Origin: Faucicola osloensis_C
GTDB taxonomy: Bacteria > Pseudomonadota > Gammaproteobacteria > Pseudomonadales > Moraxellaceae
NCBI GenBank assembly: GCA_019353055.1
Contig: JABAHL010000006.1
Coordinates: 62,001 to 126,000 of the forward strand
DNA length: 64,000 nucleotides
Direction: 5' to 3'
Positions 16,946 to 25,580 of the stretch are shown piece after piece. The notes below the pieces were generated by a model. The model ran no database searches and had not been told where the DNA came from. It worked only from the letters and a program-made list of their open reading frames with translations. The position numbers and the translations under genes were made by a program. Within the stretch, counting starts at the first letter, position 1; every line of letters begins with the position of its first letter.

Positions 16946-18574
16946 ATGACAAAATTCATCTTTGTAACTGGCGGTGTCGTTTCTTCACTTGGCAAAGGTA
17001 TCACCGCTGCATCGGTAGCCGCGATTCTTGAGGCACGTGGTCTGAAAGTCACCATGACCAAAATGGACCCTTATATCAATATTGATCCAGGTACAATGAG
17101 CCCGTTTCAGCATGGTGAAGTATTTGTTACCGAAGATGGCGCAGAGACTGACCTTGATTTGGGCTATTACGAGCGTTTTTTGCGCCACTCAAAAATGACG
17201 CAACGTAACAACTTTACCAGCGGGCGTATTTATTCAACGGTGATTGAAAAAGAACGTCGCGGTGATTATTTGGGCGGTACGGTACAGGTCATTCCACATA
17301 TTACCGATGAAATCAAAGCGCGTATCCGTGCCAGTGGCGAAGGCTACGATATTGCCATGATAGAAATCGGTGGTACTGTCGGTGATATTGAAAGCTTGCC
17401 ATTCATGGAAGCGGTGCGTCAAATGCAAGTTGAACTTGGCCGCAACAATGCGATGCTGATGCATTTAACCCTCGTGCCTTATATCGCGAGTGCAGGCGAG
17501 AGCAAAACCAAACCAACCCAGCACTCAGTCAAAGAATTACGCAGCATTGGCTTGCAACCTGATGTGCTAATTTGTCGTAGTGAACACGCGATTAGCGATG
17601 ATAATCGCCTAAAAATAGCCTCGTTTACCAATGTTGAGCAACGTGCCGTTATTCTTTGCCCAGATGCCAAATCCATTTATCAAATTCCAAGTATCCTGCA
17701 TGCCCAGCATTTAGATGATTTGATTTGTGAGCGCTTTGGGTTAGACACCCCAGAGGCGGACTTAAGTGATTGGCACCAGTTTACCCAAGCTTTGTTAAAT
17801 ACCCAAGAAACCGTAACTGTGGCAATGGTGGGTAAATACGTCGAACTGCCTGATGCTTATAAGTCAATCAATGAAGCCTTGCTACATGCGGGTGTGGCAA
17901 ACAATGTCAAAGTCAATATTGACTATGTCGATGCCGAAAAACTTGAAAACGATGATAGCCTGTTTGAGCATATTAAATCTGCTGATGCCGTGCTTGTGCC
18001 TGGTGGATTCGGTGAGCGCGGCACCTTGGGTAAAATGAAAGCAATTCGCTATGCCCGCGAAAACAATGTGCCTTATTTGGGGATTTGTTTGGGAATGCAA
18101 TTAGCCGTCATTGAGTTTGCGCGCAATGTATTGGGTTTAGATGCCAACTCAACAGAGTTTGATAAAAAAACCAAAGCGCCATTGATTGGTTTGATTACAG
18201 AATGGTTTGATGAAAAAGGTGAACTACAAGTGCGTAGTGATGCCTCGGACTTGGGCGGTACCATGCGTTTGGGCGCCCAAAAAGCCGAGCTTGTGGAAGA
18301 CAGCAAACTGCGTCAAATCTATGGCAGCCCTGTGATTACTGAGCGTCATCGTCACCGCTATGAAATGAATGGTCGCTATATCGAACAGCTGGAAAATGCC
18401 GGCATGAAAATTTCTGGTTATTCAGCCAAACAGCATTTGGTCGAGTCAGTAGAGATTGCCAATCATCCTTGGTATGTGGCGGTACAATTCCATCCAGAAT
18501 TTACCAGCCAGCCACGCGGTGGTCATCCATTGTTCAATAGCTTTGTTGCAGCGGCGAAACAAACCAAAAAATAG
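16946..18574 (+). CDS. pyrG: CTP synthase
   Basis: Glutamine-dependent amination of UTP to CTP. The N-terminal synthetase domain starts [23 protein letters not shown] with the P-loop, and has [40 protein letters not shown]-type sequence. The C-terminal class I glutaminase domain shows [20 protein letters not shown] with nucleophile Cys381 and FHPEF with the catalytic His-Pro-Glu. At 542 residues it is full length. In related gamma-proteobacteria pyrG is followed by kdsA and eno; here kdsA follows directly and eno is displaced by the copper module. Confidence 0.98.
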   Translation: [542 protein letters not shown]

Positions 18575-18593
18575 TATTTATGATGCACAACAA

Positions 18594-18618
18594 AACCATC
18601 TGTTACAGGTGGTTTTTT
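18594..18618 (+). terminator. Terminator of pyrG
   Basis: AACCATCTG (18594-18602) and CAGGTGGTT (18606-18614) flank a three-base loop (one G-T pair), followed by T residues. Confidence 0.85.
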
Positions 18619-18694
18619 GTTTTTAGCCATTGCCTATAGCCAATTATGCTATAGTGACAATCAATAAAAAATTTGACAACATACTGAGAGCCCT

Positions 18695-19558
18695 ATGACC
18701 ACTAACTTACCGACACCGCAATCTCACATTCAGCTCAACGATATTACTATCGGCAATGATCAACCGTTTGTGCTGTTTGGCGGCATGAATGTACTAGAAA
18801 GCAAAGATTTGGCATTTGAAATTGCTGAAAGCTATATTGAAATCTGTAAGCGCTTAAATATCGGCTATGTGTTTAAGGCAAGTTTTGATAAAGCCAATCG
18901 CTCAAGCTTGTACTCGTTTCGTGGTCCAGGTCTGGAAAAAGGTATCGAATGGCTAAGCGATATCAAAAAAACCTTCAATGTGCCAATTATCACTGACGTA
19001 CACGAACCGTATCAAGCTGAGCCTGTGGCAGCAGTGGCAGATATTATCCAGTTGCCCGCATTTTTGAGTCGCCAAACCGACTTGGTAGCAGCGATGGCAA
19101 AAACCGGTGCGATTATTAATGTCAAAAAAGCGCAGTTTTTGGCACCCCATGAGATGAAGCATATCATCAATAAATGCCTTGAAGCCGGTAATGATAAAAT
19201 CATCTTGTGCGAGCGTGGCAGTGCGTTTGGTTATAACAATCTCGTTGTCGATATGCTTGGCTTTGACACTATGAAAAAAATGCAGGTTCCCGTGTTTTTT
19301 GATGTGACCCATAGCCTTCAGCAGCCGGGTGCGCGTGAAGATAGTGCAGGCGGTCGCCGAGAACAGATTGCCACGTTGGCACGCGCTGGCATGGCAACAG
19401 GATTGGCAGGGTTATTTTTAGAAGCGCATCCAAATCCTGATGTCGCCAAATGCGATGGTCCTTGTGCGCTGCGGCTGAGTCAGCTTGAGCCGTTTTTAGC
19501 CCAGTTAAAACAGCTTGATACCTTAGTCAAAGGGTTTGAGGTGTTAGATACCCACTGA
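18695..19558 (+). CDS. kdsA: 3-deoxy-8-phosphooctulonate synthase (KDO-8-P synthase)
   Basis: Condenses arabinose-5-phosphate with phosphoenolpyruvate to KDO-8-phosphate for lipopolysaccharide inner core, in the cytoplasm. Barrel motifs are intact: FVLFGGMNVLESKDLAFEI, VFKASFDKANRSS, FRGPGLEKGI, PIITDVHEPYQAEPVAAVADIIQLPAFLSRQTDL, NVKKAQFLAP, KIILCERGSAFGYNNLVVDM, FDVTHSLQQPG and FLEAHPNPDVAKCDGPCAL. 287 residues is the usual length. Transcribed with pyrG upstream, though separated by a terminator. Confidence 0.97.
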   Translation: MTTNLPTPQSHIQLNDITIGNDQPFVLFGGMNVLESKDLAFEIAESYIEICKRLNIGYVFKASFDKANRSSLYSFRGPGLEKGIEWLSDIKKTFNVPIITDVHEPYQAEPVAAVADIIQLPAFLSRQTDLVAAMAKTGAIINVKKAQFLAPHEMKHIINKCLEAGNDKIILCERGSAFGYNNLVVDMLGFDTMKKMQVPVFFDVTHSLQQPGAREDSAGGRREQIATLARAGMATGLAGLFLEAHPNPDVAKCDGPCALRLSQLEPFLAQLKQLDTLVKGFEVLDTH

Positions 19559-19590
19559 TTTTTACGCAAGTTTTTAACACAAATTTGCAA

Positions 19591-19633
19591 CGCCTTGTTA
19601 TTAAAATGCTATCAATCGATAACGAGGCTTTTT
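19591..19633 (+). terminator. Terminator of kdsA
   Basis: GCCTTGTTAT pairs with ATAACGAGGC (one G-T pair) and is followed by eight T. Confidence 0.85.
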
Positions 19634-19709
19634 TTTGGCTATGGTATAGTGGTAGCTTATAGGATTAGAACAATATTTGATAACCCACAGCATAAATACA
19701 GGAATAACC

Positions 19710-20003
19710 ATGGCAATTCAAACAGTCGCGTATGATTTAAAAGGCATTAATGACCCAGCAGGCTATGAGGAAGTCATGAAAGCGTTAACCACCATCGGCG
19801 GGGTGCAGGCAGTGCATCTTGAACCTGAAAATCATCGCGTGATTGTTAGCTTTGATGATACCCAGACGTCAGTTTTTGCCTTCAAAGCTGCGCTGACCAA
19901 TGTCGACTATATCACCGAGCCTTTCCCGATTGAAGCACCTGCCAACCCTGCCAACAATCGCACTTTAGCGGGTGATTTGGCAAAAGACGGTAGACTTTCC
20001 TAA
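19710..20003 (+). CDS. Small protein with possible HMA-like fold, no cysteines (97 aa)
   Basis: I cannot name a family. The order of predicted strands and helices (IQTVAYDL, strand; PAGYEEVMKALTTI, helix; VQAVHLEPENHRVIVSF, two strands; SVFAFKAALTN, helix; VDYITEP, strand) resembles the ferredoxin-like heavy-metal-associated domain seen in CopZ next door, but the CxxC metal site is absent and the protein has no cysteine. The tail is Pro/Asn/Ala-rich. ATG 19710 follows AGGA. It sits between kdsA and the truncated CueR gene, with which it is convergent. A role in copper handling is a guess from position. Confidence 0.65.
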   Translation: MAIQTVAYDLKGINDPAGYEEVMKALTTIGGVQAVHLEPENHRVIVSFDDTQTSVFAFKAALTNVDYITEPFPIEAPANPANNRTLAGDLAKDGRLS

Positions 20004-20012
20004 ATTGCTTGT

Positions 20013-20168
20013 TTAGTAGCTACGCTCGGTGCGGCAAGCGTGCTTGGCCACTGAGTCATTTTGTAAGTCATCTTGTACGCCATCTTGTAAACCCTCTAAA
20101 ATGCTACAAGTGGGTGAGCCATCTCCCAAACAACTATCGTGCCAGGCTTGTAGCGTGGCTTTCATTGA
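20013..20168 (-). pseudogene. Severed C-terminal metal-binding part of the CueR-type regulator
   Basis: After the TAA that ends the MerR-family ORF at 20169, the same frame stays open for 51 codons and reads SMKATLQAWHDSCLGDGSPT followed by Cys. That is what the C-terminal end of CueR proteins looks like: the dimer-helix end and the metal loop C-x7-C (E. coli Cys112 and Cys120). The stop replaces the Gln of the conserved L-Q-x-M, so a single C to T change (CAA to TAA) explains it. The part lost includes both metal-binding cysteines. It could instead be a sequencing error. Confidence 0.85.
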
Positions 20169-20465
20169 TTATAACCGCTGTATTTTATCGCTTAGTTCAT
20201 CAATGTGATTGCGGGTTAATGCTTTGACTTGGGCGTTGCTACGCTGCTTGTTGTCTTGTAGAGCCAATAATGCTTCAATCTGCGCCAATGAAAATCCCAC
20301 ATCACGGGCATGTTTGATAAATTTTAGACGCTGTAATTGGGTATCGCTAAAGACACGATAACCACTGTCAGTGCGTTGGATGGTCTGTAATAAACCGAGT
20401 TTTTCGTACTCACGAATTTGCCTAGGTGATAATTCAGTCAATTTAGCGACTTCATTAATATTCAT
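20169..20465 (-). CDS. MerR-family (CueR-type) copper-responsive regulator, truncated by nonsense codon
   Basis: N-terminal 98 residues of a CueR-like activator: winged helix-turn-helix MNINEVAKLTELSPRQIREY then EKLGLL, TDSGYRVFSDTQLQRLKFIKHARDVGFSLAQIEALLAL, and most of the dimerisation helix. CueR-type proteins bend the long-spacer promoter of copper export genes when Cu(I) binds the C-terminal cysteines. Those cysteines lie beyond a premature TAA at 20169-20171. The gene is divergent from the DUF305-copZ-copA operon, and its start is 11 bp from the operator-like dyad at 20476. As sequenced it could bind DNA but not sense copper. Confidence 0.85.
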   Translation of the reverse strand: MNINEVAKLTELSPRQIREYEKLGLLQTIQRTDSGYRVFSDTQLQRLKFIKHARDVGFSLAQIEALLALQDNKQRSNAQVKALTRNHIDELSDKIQRL

Positions 20466-20472
20466 TTTTTGC

Positions 20473-20503
20473 TTGACCTTGACCTAATGTTAAGGTTTAT
20501 AGT
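20473..20503 (+). promoter_or_regulatory. MerR/CueR-type promoter of the copper operon
   Basis: TTGACC (20473-20478) and TATAGT (20498-20503) are separated by 19 bp, the over-long spacer typical of MerR-family promoters. The spacer region carries a dyad, ACCTT at 20476-20480 and AAGGT at 20492-20496 (21 bp in all), matching the form of known CueR operators. It points toward the DUF305-copZ-copA genes. Confidence 0.82.
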
Positions 20504-20572
20504 AATACCACAGTGTGATAAATCAATCTTTTTTTTCAAAGAACCTAAAAAATCAACCTGAAGGATATGAAT

Positions 20573-21301
20573 ATGAATAACATCGTAGGTTTGTCATGGG
20601 TGGTGGCATTGGCGCTAGGTATAACGGCGTGCACAAAAAATGACACTAGCCAAACTGCAACGGCGGCATCAAGTAGCCATGCTACAAGTACCCATGCGAG
20701 TATGACCCAAGCGCAGTCAATGCATCATATGGCTTCGGCAGCGGATACACAGTCACAATCGCAGCCGCCGCATATCATGGCTTATATGGATATCATGAAT
20801 AAAATGCACCAAGCCATGTCAGCAGGGGTGCAAGCTAAGAATGCCGATGTGGGATTTGCCAAGGGCATGATACCGCATCATGAAGGCGCAATTGCGATGG
20901 CAAAAGTGCAGCTGCGATATGGCAAAGATGCCGAGATGAAAGCCCTTGCGCAAAAAATCGTCGATACCCAGCAAAGTGAAATCAGCGTGATGCAAAACTG
21001 GTTGGACAAGAACGAATCAAGTCAGGTAGCGGCGAGCAATGCCAAAGAAATAACACAAGCCTATCAGCAAAAAGACATGAGCAACCACGATGCCATGATG
21101 CAAGGAATTATGGACGCTAATCCTGATATCGCCTTTGCCAAGGGTATGATACCGCATCACCAAGGCGCGATTGATATGGCAACGATAGAGCAAACCTATG
21201 GTAAAAATCCAGCGATGCTAACACTCGCCAAGCAGATTAAACAAGCGCAAACGCCAGAAATCAAACAAATGCAAGATTGGCTTAGCAAACAAGCCCATTA
21301 A
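20573..21301 (+). CDS. DUF305 lipoprotein, probable periplasmic copper-binding protein
   Basis: About 242 residues. The signal sequence ends in the lipobox-like ITAC, suggesting a lipid-anchored periplasmic protein. After a Ser/Thr/His/Met-rich linker come two DUF305 units: AKGMIPHHEGAIAMAKVQL with MQNWL, and AKGMIPHHQGAIDMATIEQ with MQDWL. The HH and Met residues of this family bind copper or silver in CopM-type proteins. The start is ATG 20573, seven bases after AAGGA; ATG 20567 is too close. It is first gene of the copper operon with copZ and copA. Confidence 0.85.
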   Translation: MNNIVGLSWVVALALGITACTKNDTSQTATAASSSHATSTHASMTQAQSMHHMASAADTQSQSQPPHIMAYMDIMNKMHQAMSAGVQAKNADVGFAKGMIPHHEGAIAMAKVQLRYGKDAEMKALAQKIVDTQQSEISVMQNWLDKNESSQVAASNAKEITQAYQQKDMSNHDAMMQGIMDANPDIAFAKGMIPHHQGAIDMATIEQTYGKNPAMLTLAKQIKQAQTPEIKQMQDWLSKQAH

Positions 21302-21340
21302 TTAAAAAAATAGCCACGTAAACGTAAAAAAGGAGCGAAT

Positions 21341-21553
21341 ATGACAACCCAAACCATCACCTTAAATATACAAGGCATGACTTGTGGCGGCTGCGTCAAA
21401 AGCGTAACCAATGCCCTCAATCAAGTGGCAGGGGTGCAATCTTTCGATGTCAGCCTTGACCATAACAACGCAACAATCAGCTTTGATGACAGTCAAGCAC
21501 AACAAAACACGCTTAAAGAAGCGATTGAAGACGCTGGCTTTGACGTAGTATAA
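21341..21553 (+). CDS. copZ: Copper chaperone, CopZ/HMA family
   Basis: A 70-residue single heavy-metal-associated domain that carries Cu(I) in the cytoplasm to the CopA ATPase. The metal site is GMTCGGCVKSV (CxxC at residues 15-18), followed by the usual ferredoxin-like order and the C-terminal EAIEDAGFDVV. A good Shine-Dalgarno AAAGGAG precedes ATG 21341. It lies 39 bp after the DUF305 gene and 38 bp before copA, within one likely operon. Confidence 0.93.
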   Translation: MTTQTITLNIQGMTCGGCVKSVTNALNQVAGVQSFDVSLDHNNATISFDDSQAQQNTLKEAIEDAGFDVV

Positions 21554-21591
21554 CGACGCCACGTAAGACACCCTACAAGACAGACACTATC

Positions 21592-23886
21592 ATGACTACC
21601 CAATCGATCCACGCAACAGACAACGCCCATACCGAGCAAATCATTCTTGATATCGATGGCATGACTTGTCAAGCCTGTGCTAGCCGCATCGAAAAAGTGC
21701 TCAATAAAAAGCCTGCGATAGTGCAAGCCGATGTCAATTATGCCAATGAAGTAGCGCAGGTGCAGTTTGATGCCTCACAAACCAACGCCGAGCAAATTGT
21801 AGAATGGGTGAAAAAGACAGGCTATGAGGCAAAAGTACAGCCGCAGAACGCGCTATTTGAGCATGAAGCCCATGAGCAAAAAGCACCCTACACCTTGATT
21901 GCGGTCTGGATTTGCTTACTGCCTTTTTTGATTGGTATGGCGGGCATGATGATGGGCAGTCACGCACTGATGCCGCCGCTGTGGCTACAATTTGTGTTGG
22001 CAACTATCGTACAGTTTGGCTTGGCGATGGCGTTTTACAAAAGTGCCTGGGCGAGTATCAAAGGCGGTCTTGCCAATATGGACGTGCTGGTGGTGCTCGG
22101 CACACTGACAATTTGGGCGTATTCGACCTATAGTTGGTTGAGCTATCTGCAAACCACCGCCCAAATGGGGCATGATGGGATGGCGCATAGCATGCCCCAT
22201 GTGTATTTTGAAGCCAGCGTGATGGTGATTGCCTTTGTCAAAATGGGGAAATACCTAGAAGCCCGTACCAAAAAACATAGCCTAAATAGCATCAATTTGC
22301 TATTAGCGCTCACCCCTGAGCAAGTGGAAGTTAAAAAACCCAATCCACAAAGCCAAGATGCGCAGTGGCAAATCCTGCCCCTTGAGCAAGTCACGGCTGG
22401 TCAAATTTTACGTGCTAAAGCAGGTACTCGCATTGCCACGGATGGCATCGTCACCGCTGGCGAAGGCTGGTGTGATGAGAGCCATTTGACGGGTGAATCA
22501 GTGCCCCTGTCTAAACATATTGGCAGCACGGTGCTAGCAGGTGCCATGGTAGAAAACGGCAGCTTTGAATACCAAGTCACCGCCAAAGGTAGCCAAACAC
22601 GGCTTGGCGATATGATACAAGCGCTCAACGACGCGCAAGGCAGTAAAGCCCATATCGCCCGTATCGCAGATAAAGTTGCAGGGATTTTTGTGCCGGTGGT
22701 GGTTGCCATCGCGTTGTTAACTTTTTTTGCCAATTATTGGTTCTTAGGCGCGTTTGACACGGCCCTCATGCGCGCGGTGGCGGTGCTCGTGATTGCTTGC
22801 CCCTGTGCATTGGGACTGGCGACGCCCGCAGCCATCATGGCGGGCATGGGGGTGGCAGCACGCTCAGGGGTTTGGTTTAAAGATGCGCAAGCCTTAGAAG
22901 CGGCAGGTGCAATTGATACGGTAGTACTCGATAAGACAGGTACCATCACCCAAGGTAAACCCCAATTATCTGCAGCGTACCTAATAGAAGACAATTTAAA
23001 ACTGTTTAACTTAGATAAAGCAGCACTGCTGCAGCTCGTTGCCAGTGTCGAGCGTCATGCGAACCACCCACTTGCGACCACGCTAGTGAACTATGCTGAA
23101 TCTTACAATAAACAGACTGATACGCCTCAAAGTCTAGCGGCATTTACCATAAGCCATGTGGAAACAGTGCTCGGGCAGGGGATACAGGCACAGGTAGCCA
23201 CGATTGGGCGGGTGAAAATCGGCACGCCAAGTTTTGCCAATCTTCAATTGCCTGCAGCGACTATCCAAGCCAATCCTGTTTGGCAAATTGCCAGTCAAGT
23301 GGCGGTAAGTATCAATGACACCCCTGTGGCAGCTTTTGCGCTAGCCGACGAGCTCAAACAAGACAGCATTAAGGTAATTGCGTCGCTGCAAGCCCATCAT
23401 CTAGATGTGGTAGTGATGAGTGGCGACAAGCAATCGGTGGTGGATTATGTGGGTCAGCAGATTAACGCCAGCAAGGCACTTGGTGAGCTATCACCCCGTA
23501 ATAAAGCGCAAAAAATTGATAGCCTACAACAACAAGGCAAAAAAGTGGCAATGGTGGGCGATGGGGTGAATGATGCCCCGGCGATGGCAACGGCAACCGC
23601 AAGTTTTGCGGTAGAAGGCGCAACCGATATTGCCAAGCATAGCGCCACGGCAAGGCTGATGGGCGAGTCGCTCAAACATGTCGATTATGCGGTCACAATT
23701 GCCCGCGCAACCCTGCGTAATATTAAGCAAAACCTATTTTTTGCGTTTATCTATAATTGCCTTGGTATACCGTTAGCGGCTTTTGGGCTACTCAATCCGA
23801 TGATTGCGGCAGCGGCGATGGCGCTAAGTTCGATTTCTGTATTACTTAATGCGTTGCGACTCACTCGCATGAAGGTCATTTCCTAA
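21592..23886 (+). CDS. copA: Cu(I)-exporting P1B-type ATPase
   Basis: Inner-membrane copper efflux pump of 764 residues. One N-terminal HMA domain (GMTCQACASRIEKV, CxxC), then eight expected membrane spans with the P1B signature CPC at 403-405 in ACPCALGLATPAAIMAG, the TGES actuator loop (HLTGESVPL), the phosphorylation site DKTGTIT (Asp447), the His-Pro dipeptide HANHPLATTL, and GDGVNDAPAMA in the hinge. Membrane span eight carries ISVLLNALRL with Asn and Ser typical of Cu(I) transporters. Last gene of the copper operon. Confidence 0.96.
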   Translation: MTTQSIHATDNAHTEQIILDIDGMTCQACASRIEKVLNKKPAIVQADVNYANEVAQVQFDASQTNAEQIVEWVKKTGYEAKVQPQNALFEHEAHEQKAPYTLIAVWICLLPFLIGMAGMMMGSHALMPPLWLQFVLATIVQFGLAMAFYKSAWASIKGGLANMDVLVVLGTLTIWAYSTYSWLSYLQTTAQMGHDGMAHSMPHVYFEASVMVIAFVKMGKYLEARTKKHSLNSINLLLALTPEQVEVKKPNPQSQDAQWQILPLEQVTAGQILRAKAGTRIATDGIVTAGEGWCDESHLTGESVPLSKHIGSTVLAGAMVENGSFEYQVTAKGSQTRLGDMIQALNDAQGSKAHIARIADKVAGIFVPVVVAIALLTFFANYWFLGAFDTALMRAVAVLVIACPCALGLATPAAIMAGMGVAARSGVWFKDAQALEAAGAIDTVVLDKTGTITQGKPQLSAAYLIEDNLKLFNLDKAALLQLVASVERHANHPLATTLVNYAESYNKQTDTPQSLAAFTISHVETVLGQGIQAQVATIGRVKIGTPSFANLQLPAATIQANPVWQIASQVAVSINDTPVAAFALADELKQDSIKVIASLQAHHLDVVVMSGDKQSVVDYVGQQINASKALGELSPRNKAQKIDSLQQQGKKVAMVGDGVNDAPAMATATASFAVEGATDIAKHSATARLMGESLKHVDYAVTIARATLRNIKQNLFFAFIYNCLGIPLAAFGLLNPMIAAAAMALSSISVLLNALRLTRMKVIS

Positions 23887-24065
23887 CGGCTTATGGTTAT
23901 TTTGACAACCTGTTGGAGCTGGTTTTACTTGGCTGCGTATGACTATGCATGACCTATAGGCGATAGTGATAAGCTGCTAAAACCTGTTAAAATATGCTAT
24001 GATAAACCCACCCCATTTGTATTTTAACACTCCCATTGTTGATTGTGACAGCTAAGGAAAACACC

Positions 24066-25406
24066 ATGTACGCTGAAGAAACCACCACCAATAACCAAAT
24101 CAAAGATATCATTGCGCGCGAAATTTTGGACTCACGCGGCAACCCAACCATTGAAGCCGATGTGATTTTAGCGGATGGTACTATCGGTCGTGCAGCAGCG
24201 CCATCGGGGGCATCGACAGGTTCACGTGAAGCGCTTGAGCTGCGTGATGGTGATGCATCACGCTATCTGGGTAAAGGGGTCAAAAAAGCCGTTGCCAACG
24301 TCAACCGTGAAATTCGTTCATCACTGGTTGATATGGACGTATCAAAACAACAAGATCTTGACAACAAATTATTAGCGCTTGATGGCACAGAAAACAAAGA
24401 AAAATTGGGCGCCAATGCGACTTTAGCAGTATCTTTAGCAGCAGCCCGTGCCGCCGCACAATCACAAAAATTGCCACTTCACCAGTACATTGCCAATCTA
24501 CGTGGGCAAACATCACTATCGATGCCGGTGCCGATGATGAATATCCTAAATGGCGGTGCCCACGCGGATAACACCGTTGATATCCAAGAGTTTATGATTG
24601 AGCCTGTTAATTTCACCAGCTTCAGTGAAGCGTTGCGTGCAGGTACAGAAGTGTTCCATAGCCTAAAATCTGTGCTAAAAAAACAAGGCTTAAATACCGC
24701 CGTCGGTGATGAAGGTGGCTTTGCACCAAACTTACGCTCAAACGAAGAAGCGATTACTGTCATCATGCAAGCGATTGAGCAAGCAGGGTATACCGCAGGT
24801 AAAGACATTTACTTAGCGCTTGATTGTGCCTCATCAGAGTTCTACCATAAAAATGAGCAAGGGAACGGTCAATACGTACTTGAAGGCGAAGGCAATAAAG
24901 CCTTTAGTTCAGAAGGTTTTGCGGATTATTTAGCAGGTCTTGTGAGCCAATACCCAATTATCTCGATTGAAGATGGTCTAGATGAAAGCGATTGGGACGG
25001 CTGGGCGTACTTAACGCAAAAATTGGGCGACAAAGTACAACTCGTGGGTGACGATTTGTTTGTCACCAACCCAAAAATCCTACAAGAAGGTATCGACAAA
25101 CACATTGCCAATGCGATTTTGATTAAATTCAACCAAATTGGTACTTTATCAGAAACCTTAGACGCCATTTATCTAGCGAAGAAAAATGGCTATGCCACCG
25201 TCATCTCACACCGCTCAGGTGAGACTGAAGACAGCACCATCGCTGACTTAGCCGTGGGGACAGCTGCAGGTCAAATCAAAACAGGCTCACTGTGCCGTTC
25301 TGACCGTGTCGCCAAATACAACCAACTGCTTCGTATCGAGCAGATGGTCACTGCAAGCTACCACGGTGCTGAGGAGTTTATCGGTTTACGCAACCCAAAA
25401 GCCTAA
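24066..25406 (+). CDS. eno: Enolase
   Basis: Interconverts 2-phosphoglycerate and phosphoenolpyruvate in glycolysis/gluconeogenesis. Motifs: REILDSRGNPTIEADV, APSGASTGSREALELRDGD, MPVPMMNILNGGAHADN, AVGDEGGFAPNL, the metal ligands in ISIEDGLDESDWDGW and LVGDDLFVTNP, catalytic Lys in ILIKFNQIGTLSET, and ISHRSGETEDSTIADLAVGT. ATG 24066 with AAGGAAA is chosen; a TTG further upstream would add ten residues without support. The last codons (Lys-Ala-stop) form the first unit of a 14-bp tandem array. It is separated from kdsA by the copper module. Confidence 0.98.
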   Translation: MYAEETTTNNQIKDIIAREILDSRGNPTIEADVILADGTIGRAAAPSGASTGSREALELRDGDASRYLGKGVKKAVANVNREIRSSLVDMDVSKQQDLDNKLLALDGTENKEKLGANATLAVSLAAARAAAQSQKLPLHQYIANLRGQTSLSMPVPMMNILNGGAHADNTVDIQEFMIEPVNFTSFSEALRAGTEVFHSLKSVLKKQGLNTAVGDEGGFAPNLRSNEEAITVIMQAIEQAGYTAGKDIYLALDCASSEFYHKNEQGNGQYVLEGEGNKAFSSEGFADYLAGLVSQYPIISIEDGLDESDWDGWAYLTQKLGDKVQLVGDDLFVTNPKILQEGIDKHIANAILIKFNQIGTLSETLDAIYLAKKNGYATVISHRSGETEDSTIADLAVGTAAGQIKTGSLCRSDRVAKYNQLLRIEQMVTASYHGAEEFIGLRNPKA

Positions 25407-25466
25407 CTTTAAAAGCCTAACTTTAAAAGCTCAGCGCCAAAAGATTAACTCTAAAAGCTTAAATTT
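25397..25466. repeat. 14-bp tandem array, 5 copies, starting in the end of eno
   Basis: AAAAGCCTAACTTT at 25397-25410 and 25411-25424 (identical), then three diverged copies at 25425-25438, 25439-25452 and 25453-25466, all beginning AAAAG. The first copy includes the last two eno codons and its TAA stop. Confidence 0.9.
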
Positions 25467-25495
25467 TGAAGCTTGATAAAGCATTGAAGTGATAA

Positions 25496-25550
25496 AAACC
25501 TTAACCCACGACATTGAATTTGCTACAATGCGTGGGATAAGGTTTTTTTA
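25496..25550 (+). terminator. Terminator of eno
   Basis: AACCTTAACCCACG pairs with CGTGGGATAAGGTT (one mismatch) across a twenty-base loop and is followed by seven T. Confidence 0.85.
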
Positions 25551-25580
25551 TGCCAAAAGTTTTTATTATTGAGTGCTGTC

